Assembly (NCBI GenBank): GCA_948474755.1
Contig: CAOLHI010002130.1
Location: 1-64,000, forward strand
Source of the DNA: Ctenosaura bakeri
Taxonomy: Eukaryota; Chordata; Lepidosauria; Squamata; Iguanidae
Length of the DNA stretch: 64,000 nt
Direction: 5' to 3'
The position numbers and the translations under genes are program-made. Below are positions 56,030 to 64,000 of this stretch, one piece after another. Numbering within the stretch: the first letter of the stretch is position 1; the number at the start of each line of letters is the position of its first letter. Under the pieces are notes generated by a model. That model saw nothing but the letters and a program-made list of their open reading frames with translations, made no database searches and was not told where the DNA came from.

Positions 56030-59000
56030 CCATTTTGCCTTCTCTCTGTCTCCTTCAGTAGACCATGGATTTGATTATGGGCAAATGTTTGTAAGTAAAC
56101 CTACTTTTATATATTTTGCAAAGAAGCCAAAGTAGTTTGTTTCTTTCTCTGCTAAACCCTGTTGTGGGGAGTAGATTGTTGCTGTTCAGCTTTTGCCCTG
56201 TCTATTGATTACTCTGCCTGAGCGATCCACTATTAACTCTCACGGTTAACAACACAAGACCCATTCACATATCACATTTTCAAAAGACATATAACTGAGA
56301 TATTAAGCATGAACAAGCCAAAGCAGACAAGGCTGCATTGGCAAACAAGTATTTCATGCACATGATTAGGTCTCCATATTAGTGTTTTTTCCCTATCACA
56401 TATTCAACCAATGAGAAGCCCGACATGAAGAGCATTGTATGAAAAGCCTTGAATTAGGGTTCTTTTCTCTCATTTCTTGCCCTTGGTAGGTGAATATTTC
56501 TCCCTGAAGAATTATACATACTATTTTCTATCTCTATGAGAGAGGAAGCATATGTATGTGTCAACATTGTGTATATAGCTGGATGGAAAGATGTGTAGCA
56601 TTGTTGTCTAGGATGTGTTTAAAATACACCTAATGAATTCTATAGCAGGGACTCCTTATTATCCATATGCCATATATAACACATGCTCTGGCTACTTTTC
56701 ATCTCAACGACGCTCGCACACTGAGGGCCCAATTTACTGAAAAATTGCTTGTTCTGGGCTTCTGCTGTTTTCCCATGGACATTGCTATTGCCTTTTTTTT
56801 TCTTTTGCAAGACCCTTGTTGTGTAATGTTCTTTTGGATAGGGGAAGTAACTTAATTCATGCTTCTCAGCATAATATAGAGCTGTGGACAACTCTACAGA
56901 GGCTGTGAACTGAACAGTGACTAGAGTTCAGTTGAAACTGGATTGACTTGTGTCTGAAAGAGGGTGAGATACTAGGAAGAGAAACTTTCATCTTCCATTG
57001 CCTTTGTTGAGTCTTTGTTAAATTTATTTTAAGGACAAAACCACTTTGGAGAATAATGACACAGCAGGACAGAGACTCAGGATGGAGGTATCTAATGGGT
57101 GATTTAACCCATCATTCCTTTGGCATGCTGCTGCCTCAAGTGAGATTGTGTTCTGGGCAAATGGAGAAAGGAAGTTTCTGGAAAGGTTTTGCATATCTGA
57201 TGAGGAAAAGCAAACACAGGACAGGCAGTCTCAATGTGAGCTCTTCCAGATGACATTTCAAATGCAGTGTTCCTCTATATGTACATACATGTCTCATTCA
57301 CAATGCACCATTTTCCCACTGTGCCTCTGTAGTTGAAGGAGATGGGAGAGCAAGGAGTTTCTAAGTCTGTTTGGAGTTTCGGCATGGAGTTTTGAACAGT
57401 TAGAAAAGGTGGCTGGGCTGGTTTTCTCTTACTTGACTAGGTTAGGGAAGTGTTGAGCAAGAGAAAGCAACAGCAGTCTTGTTGCTCGAAGGAAAGAATT
57501 TTTTCTTTTGTCTTCTTAGAAGGAGAGGAGTGAAAGCGGGGGAAGAAACTGGAATCTGGGAGTTTGGGTATGTCTGGAAGGGGTTTCCTTGCTTGATTAG
57601 GTGGAGATGAGCCACGAGGTTCTGCTTTCTTCACTTGATAAAGCTGCCTCAGAGGACATTGCAAGAGATGTGCTGTCTGTCCTCTGCTCATGCCCTCCAT
57701 TTCTGCTACAGAAGACACAGCAGGACATGTCAGCTGGTCTAGAGTAAGTCTGGAGACTGGTCAATGATTTAATGTGGTGGTAGTTCTGTGTGTGGAACTA
57801 CTAAACTATGTTAATCCACGAACGATTGCAGCTAATGTGTGAAACTATGTGTGTAACGGATACACATAAGAGTTCTTTAGGTTATATGAATACACACTGG
57901 GACAAAACCCACTCATAAATTATCCTCATATTCCAGATATAATTGTTCAGTTTATGGATGAAATAAATAAATCTTGTGTGTGTTTCATATGGTTTGGTTC
58001 AATCCCTTTAATCATTTGAGGCTATTTGCAGAGCTGCTCCCACTGGCGGATGGCAATTATCCGTCCTTACTCTGATGAGGAACCCTGTAGTCTGCAAAAA
58101 TGAACCTGAACTAGAGAACACTGGTAGCTGTAGAGTTGGCTCAACCAAGACTAGGCGGCTACATGGTGTGGCACAGGTACAAGGGCATCAGTTATACCAG
58201 AAGAAGCAGTATAGAGACCCAGTCTTCTTGCAAGTCTGGTTTTCCTGTGTGATATGTATACATTTCACTATCTCCCGCAACCACAGAAGTTGTTATGGGC
58301 AAAAGTTGTTATTTGCACCAAATCCAAGTGGGTTGGAGATTCTTCTTTAAGGTGGGAAATTGGACTAAGGTGGTTTTTGAATTTGATTACACAGATTCTA
58401 AGCATTCATTTAGACCTGCAGTGGGAACATTTCTAGTTCTAGTCTTGCAGAATGATAGACAGTTCTTGACTAAGAAGTTCTGAACAAGATCTATTAATGA
58501 GTAGCCTATCTGAAAAGCAATAAAGTTGAGGGAAGAAGGTTCATGTGAACAGCCTGACACCAAACTGAAGCAGAAGTATGGGTCAGTTTGACCCATGTTG
58601 TAACCAGAGGGACAAAAGTAGTCAAAGTTTCAGAAAAAGGGGAACACTACAACGCTGGCTGTGCTTGTAACCACTCAGATATAAATCCAATTTAATCCCC
58701 TTGTTATGAAATACCATCTCACAATCTGCAATTCCTTGAAAATTATCTCTTCTGACCTGTGCACTGCCCTGCTAAGATGTCTGGCACAGTCACTTGCATT
58801 ATCATGTTTAAAGTAGCAAGAGGCTTCGGCAGTTCAGATAAATCCAAGCTGACCTTGCATGTGGTTGCAGTGTTCCTTCCTTCCTAGCTTTAATCGTACT
58901 AAATTCATATATGCAATTAAATGGGGGCTGAAGTCAGCTTTTGAGGGTGAGGGCTGTGTTGGAATTGGTGATCTGTTCTCAGGCAGAATGGAGGGCAGCT

Positions 59001-59860
59001 TTGCCCCTTTGTTTTCATACTTTGTGTTGAACCAGATTCACTCCCTTCCTCCACATTGCATCTGAAAGCGAACAAGAACTGAATGCCATGCAGCATGGCA
59101 ATAAAGAGGCACAGGATAACCCTGAACCCCTATTGCTGTGACTGCCAATTGCAGATAACACTGGTGGCAGATTAAGCAGGACAGTAAGCAGGAGAAAGCC
59201 ATTTGTGATGTCAGTGAGCATTCTGGCCAATGCTAGAGACCCATCAGAGCAAGATCACTTTAATGTCTCTGGTGTGAAAGTGACCTCTGAGCAGATTTGC
59301 CCATTCTCTGGGAATCATGTGCTTCGCTCTTTCCTGCTGACTCCCCAAGGGCTGGGAAAGGAGATATAAAACAGGGAATGAGACACCAATGACAAAGTCA
59401 GAGTTGGAGTGGCAAAAAAAAAGAAGGCAATATATCAATGTGCAAATGGGAGATACCATGCTCACAAGAAGGTGGAGAACTGGGGATGACTGCTTGCATT
59501 TAGAGATGCTTGCATTTGCTGCTTGTGCTGGAGAACAATTGCTTGCAAGAATTTGCTTTGCCCACCCTCCTTTAACTGGGTACTTATTTCTGAGATTGCA
59601 AGGGCCATGAGCCTCTCATATGAGCCAAAGGGCAACAGCTAAAGTGTTCCTGGTCTATGGCTCTGAAGTGATGGGTCACAGACAAAGAAATAGATGAATT
59701 CAGTGGAATTCTTCTCTGCCACCCATGTATTCCAGCTTCATCCCTTGTTAGTGGGTCTTAGCTGGAAGAAAGTAGATGACAGAGAGCATAGTAGGAATCT
59801 ATAAAGAGAAACCTTCCAGATCAGACCAACCTAGGCCGGCATCCTAGTTCCAGAAATGGC
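56030..59860. other. Largely unique, unannotated stretch
   Basis: Nearly 4 kb without a recognisable mobile element. ORFs of 60-93 codons on both strands carry no recognisable domain. The segment 58730-58860 is motif-dense and may be conserved. No splice-bounded exon stands out. Confidence 0.4.
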
Positions 59861-59864
59861 CAAT

Positions 59865-60185
59865 GAGATGTAGGGGGTGGAAAGAATTTTTGAAAATAGA
59901 AAAATGTTCGAAAGTGTAGTTTTTGCATTTCAAGAAACTCTAATGAGAAGAATCCTGGACTGATAAGAATCTTTGCAAACTGGGAATTATTTTGTGCAAA
60001 ATTTGCATGCAGTTTGTGTGTGCAGAAAACGCACACATTGGTACAGAAACATGTGCTTCTGTACGCAGTCTCTGTACAAAAATTTCCTTTTCCTGAACAG
60101 AGAAAGTTTTTTTCCCCACAGAAAACAATAGTGCATGAATTTTGCACAGAATAAGTCCACAACTACAATATTTTCTGTACAGGGC
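59865..60185 (+). mobile_element. Unassigned AT-rich interspersed repeat
   Basis: Collinear with 33 and 49.6 kb: 'aatgagaagaatcctggact', 'gataagaatctttgcaaact', 'ttgtgcaaaatttgc' and 'gtgtgcagaaaacgc'. The 113- and 87-codon minus-strand ORFs here are products of the repeat. Confidence 0.55.
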
Positions 60186-60189
60186 CTCT

Positions 60190-61350
60190 TTGATCATCAT
60201 CACAATTTACTCGCATGGCTGCTCTTTGTGTCAGCAAAACTGCACTAACATTATAAAGTTATGCACTTTAGCTTCTGATGCAGGATCCTGGCCTAAATTT
60301 ATAAGCTCTCTTCACAATACTGAACAGAAATGTAATCCTTAGCTGCGAGATGCTGTTAGAAAAGAGACCCAGTCACAGCTATGGTACCCAAATGTAGTTT
60401 GGGCCATTTTGGTTTAGCTTGTTTCATTCAAGGCAGAATGCTGTCTCTGTGGTACAACCAGTCACTATGTGGCTCCAGTGTTCAGAACAGGAGGAACTGA
60501 GAGAAAAACCATTTCCTTATATTATTGGGAACCATTACAAATGAAATGTCAGCACATTTTATTTTTAATTCTAGAAGAGGGAAGACAGGAAAGCAAAGAT
60601 AACACATAGAAGGAAACCTCACACAACAAAAGGCCCATCAGTGAAGCTCCTCTTTATGAGAGGCTTCTGGTCACCATTGCTGATCTCAGTCCCAGCTAGT
60701 GATGTAGTAGTAAATTTCAAAAAAAAATATAGGTCTTCACTATTGCCATGCCATCCAGGAAAATCCGGAAATGTAGGTACCTCTGTTGATTCATATAAAC
60801 AAACATAATATTGGATGAGCCACATCTTTGGTCTGGCTCCTATGTTTTTATTAAAACAACTTTCAATCTCTATTAGCAGCAGGTCTTTTGTAAAGCTAAT
60901 GAATCTTGATAGTCCATTCATGACTGAGCAACAGCACTACATGAGGGGTGGCTCACCACAATATACTGGTGCTAGGAAATCCATAACCTTTCCCTCCGTA
61001 ACAATCCTTATAGGGTTATGGTCAAGTTCAGAGGTAACAAGGAAGTATATGGAATGTAATGGGTGATGCCAGTGTCCCTGCTAAAGAAAATCTCCCAGCA
61101 CTTTGAACCTGCCAGCTCTGGCTCTACTACAAACCTGCTACAGAGAAGAGAGTCCTTCTTCTAAAACTTCTCTAAGTCATCCCCATTCACTTACTCTACC
61201 TCTGGCAGCCTTTGAAGAATGTAACAGCAGAAAGGAATTGGAAGCTAATGGACTTCTGGGCAAACTGAGGTAGAATCTCTGAACAACTTTGTAAACTACT
61301 GGGGAAAAATATCTGGGTGATCTGCACATTTTTTTATATTTCTGCAGGCC
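60190..61350. other. Unannotated stretch
   Basis: No repeat, RNA or gene is recognised. A 100-codon minus ORF at 60619-60921 has no domain. Confidence 0.45.
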
Positions 61351-61354
61351 TTTT

Positions 61355-61725
61355 GTAAGGGATCATCAGAGGCTCTTGTCCATCCACTCCACTACCACAT
61401 GGCCATCTCCATGAATTGTGCATTCAAAGCAAGAGGAACGGCAGAGAAGCTATTTCAGAAGCTGCTAGCCGGGATTAAGGAGCACACTTCTCTGCCTGCC
61501 CATCCGTGCTTCAATCTCTAAATTGCAAAAACATTAACATTATTGATTTGATCAGACATCGGTCCAACAGGAAATTTAATTAAATTAAAATGTGTCACTA
61601 AGCAGTCTGCACTGCATCACATATAAATCTCTGGGGAAAGCCGACAATAGACAACAGAGATTCATATTGTGTTCTCAGGTTTAATTTATTCTTCCCTGGC
61701 TGTTTTATTTCTCACAGCTTGCTCA
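61355..61725. other. Repeat-poor block, candidate conserved non-coding element
   Basis: Complex sequence rich in TAAT/TTAATT cores ('gaaatttaattaaattaaaa', 'aaaaacattaacattattga') beside balanced segments ('gaattgtgcattcaaagcaa'). A (GT)n run at 61729-61749 closes it. Confidence 0.45.
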
Positions 61726-61728
61726 TCA

Positions 61729-61749
61729 GTGTGTGTGTGTGTGTGTGTT
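61729..61749. repeat. (GT)n microsatellite
   Basis: About ten GT units. Confidence 0.9.
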
Positions 61750-61899
61750 TAGCTCCTCACAGTAGATCTGGCAAGTCTAAGGGGCATCTTTCTGACACAC
61801 CATGGCTTCAAAATCTTCTAACTACTTTGGCTTCCCAAGAATGGCTGTACCCATGTATTATTTACAGTTGATCTGGGATGAACCAGACAGCTGCTAGGG

Positions 61900-62420
61900 C
61901 AATGCCTCTATTCAACATGTTGTTATTACAGTGTTGACCTGCACAAAGTAACTTCTAAGCAAGAGTGTCAACGCTTTAACACTCTCTGGCTATCAGCACA
62001 GCGGCATGCTCTGCCCCTGAAGGAAACAGAACCTTGGAAAAGAGTGCGAGGAAGTCCCTTTCATTAAATCAATTCCTCCTCTGGGGGAAGGGGGTGGGTG
62101 GGCTCTTCTGTTACAATATGAATGTTGGTCCGATTGCACCAGAGGATGCGGCACAGTTCTCGATGGCCATTCAGCAGAAACAGAGGCACTCTGCTGTTAA
62201 ATTACTGAAATGGCCAGTAATGCTTCTGCCATTTTGTTCCAATGAAATCCAAACATTTCACTCTGTTATGCCAAAGAATTATGTTCATATCTGTACCTCG
62301 ATTGTCACCTGATTATTATATGTTGAGTGATAGCTTACATGTGTGAATTGACCATCCTCAATCAAATGACTATTGTGTCCTCTAATGCACTGTATTTTCT
62401 GTGCAGTTAGTTAAATTGTG
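61900..62420. other. Repeat-poor block, candidate conserved non-coding element
   Basis: Motif-dense unique DNA, for example 'gttaaattactgaaatggcc' and 'ctgattattatatgttgagt'. A 92-codon plus ORF (62034-62312) crosses it without recognisable domain. No repeats are seen. Confidence 0.4.
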
Positions 62421-62775
62421 TATTTGGACTGTTGATACAAATGCAACATACTTAGTGCACTTGTACTTCACGTATGTATGTATGCAGGATGTATGAATTT
62501 TTGTTGTAACTGTAATTGTGTACTATTATTATTTTAGAATAAGTTTTCTATGTATTTTATTTGGTCTACGACCATAAATAAACATATTGATTGCTTTGTT
62601 AGCTTACATAGTCTGCACACATCAGCTGTAAACCTGTTTTAACAAGACAACATTCTGTTCAAGCATATTCTCCCAATTTGGCTCGAACTATCTACTTACA
62701 TATTTTACATAATTTATGTCATTCTTCTTACTCACAAGGGTGGGAAGGAAGCTTCGCAAATGAAAAATACCCCGT

Positions 62776-62880
62776 TGGCTCAGACCAAAGGTCCATCTGG
62801 ACCAGCATTCTTATCCGTACAACTGGACACTTTTGGAAGTCCTGCAATGAACTGGAGAGTTGAAGAGAAGCATACTTTGG
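62776..62880. mobile_element. Fragment of a reptile interspersed repeat
   Basis: 'ggctcagaccaaaggtccat', 'ctggaccagcattctt' and 'cactttt.gaagtcctgcaa' resemble the widespread 'cagaccaaaggtccatctag' sequence found in reptile SINE/DNA elements. Class uncertain. Confidence 0.4.
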
Positions 62881-62924
62881 TCACTAGCATGGGCCAGGAG
62901 ACCTGGGCTCCTTGACAGGGAATA

Positions 62925-63010
62925 ATAATAAAATAATAAAAATAATAAATTTGTATTTGTTACCTGCCTCTCCCCAAGGCTCAACATGGGGTACAACATA
63001 ACTACAATTA
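62925..63010 (-). mobile_element. L2-type LINE 3' terminus, minus strand
   Basis: An (AAT)n tract followed by 'gttacctgcctctccccaag' and 'gctcaacatggggtacaaca' is the reversed '...tgtaagccgccccgag...' end. Confidence 0.6.
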
Positions 63011-63289
63011 AAAACAAATTATAGCCAAAATATAATGTCTCTCCAGCTACCCATCTCAACACAACCTTGACTGGTGGAAGAATGCTGCAGTTGACATTTC
63101 CCTTCACCCTGATCTGTAGAGCCTCAGAAATCTTTCAGTTGGGGTGTTGCTTGGCTTAAGAGATAAGTGGGGGGGGGTTTGAGGGGGGTTGGCATTGGCA
63201 GAAGTAGCTATGATGATCCAGCACCATTGTTGTAGGTACATCTGATATTGTAAGATCTAAGCTAGGATCGTTAAAATCTCTTATTTTTT

Positions 63290-64000
63290 ACACATATGTC
63301 TTTTACACAGTCTCAAGACTACTGACAAAAAAAAATCACCATTCTGGGTTTTAGAAAGCCATTTTTATATTTATTTTGTCATTATCTAATCTCACTGGCA
63401 CTGGTGCATGCTGACCAATGAAAGATGCTGGCACATGCATTTCACGTGAACAAAAATCTCCTTTTGTGGAAGTGTAATTCAGCACACCAAACCATCAACC
63501 CATGCAAAACCGTGAGCTGAACAATGTCCCTTTAGAAAGGGCACAGGGCGAGAGTAGCTTTATGGCACTATTGATTTATTCTGTGCCTGCAGTTAAACAC
63601 TATACCCAGACAGACAATAAAAATAACTGCTCTAACCATGTAACAGCTTCCTGCTACTAAAATGGATTTTACACTTAAAGTCACAGTGGACTGATCTTTT
63701 ACACATCTATTTCTTTTAAGTCTTCAATGAAAGAAAGAAAAAAGCTTCAAAATTTAGAAAGTTTGAAACTGGGCAGAATTGTTCGTAGCTCTGCTGCTCC
63801 TCTGGAGTATTTTAACATGACTTGTGTGGCTTATTCTTCCTTGTTCTGTACTAATGCTTATTCTCTCTCCGAAGTCTTTAGTAACCTAAGGCATTGTACA
63901 GCAGTTAGTTTCTGCTAGGCTTCCAAAGCTTGGAGTATATAAGGTTGGCAGAAGACAAAATCTGATCTAACAAACATGCAAGGCGTGAATATTGTACTGG
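63290..64000. other. Repeat-poor block, candidate conserved non-coding element
   Basis: Unique sequence running to the window edge, with segments such as 'cttttgtggaagtgtaattc' and 'gacaataaaaataactgctc'. No gene or repeat is recognised. Confidence 0.35.

Noticed and set aside
60619..60921. 100-codon minus ORF
   Set aside because: No domain, no exon-like splice signals noticed, and length within chance expectation for 64 kb of six-frame sequence.

Overview
The window looks like intergenic or intronic nuclear DNA from a squamate reptile, probably a lizard. The sequence is AT-rich, no long ORF shows recognisable protein homology, and no rRNA, functional tRNA gene or prokaryotic operon was found. 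The assignment rests on the repeats: a Sauria-type tRNA SINE, many copies of a MIR/CORE-like tRNA SINE ending in a 'gaaggcacacaac' tail, BovB/RTE LINE 3' ends ending near 'gatggcagttaacaacaa', L2 and CR1 LINE 3' ends, and many short palindromic DNA transposons. Family names come from recognition by eye, not from a library search.

Layout. 1-3 kb: a decayed ~375-bp hAT-like element, a SINE and a MITE. 3-4.7 kb: repeat-poor, TAAT-rich DNA resembling a conserved non-coding element (CNE). 4.8-12.2 kb: BovB and LINE debris, a 300-bp inverted duplication, another hAT-like copy and a TGCA-rich minisatellite. 12.3-12.9 kb: CNE-like. 13-18.3 kb: microsatellite, L2, SINE. 18.4-19.1 kb: CNE-like. 20.3-25.3 kb: nested transposons, CNE-like blocks, CR1 and L2. 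25.3-31.3 kb: sparse repeats and a large CNE-like block at its end. 31.5-38.4 kb: a hAT-like element with an exact 8-bp target duplication, BovB with a nested MITE, a tandem repeat, Sauria SINE and a second hAT-like element. 38.4-46.4 kb: a speculative exon, a 500-bp GC-rich transposon and several MITEs. 46.4-52 kb: CNE-like blocks and SINEs. 52.7-56 kb: dense MITEs, a near-perfect 150-bp palindrome, BovB and a hAT-like element. 56-64 kb: mostly unique DNA with CNE-like blocks at 61.4-62.4 and 63.4-64 kb.

No protein-coding gene can be supported. The ORFs of 100-145 codons are either inside repeats or about as long as chance allows. The only segment with exon-like architecture is 38434-38639 on the minus strand, and it is weak. 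The most informative content is mobile-element biology: a MITE family with 3-bp target duplications (TAA, TGA, TTA, TTT) inserted into an L2, a BovB and a hAT-like element; a GC-rich 500-bp relative with the same termini; and two large inverted duplications. No undescribed multi-gene system is visible.
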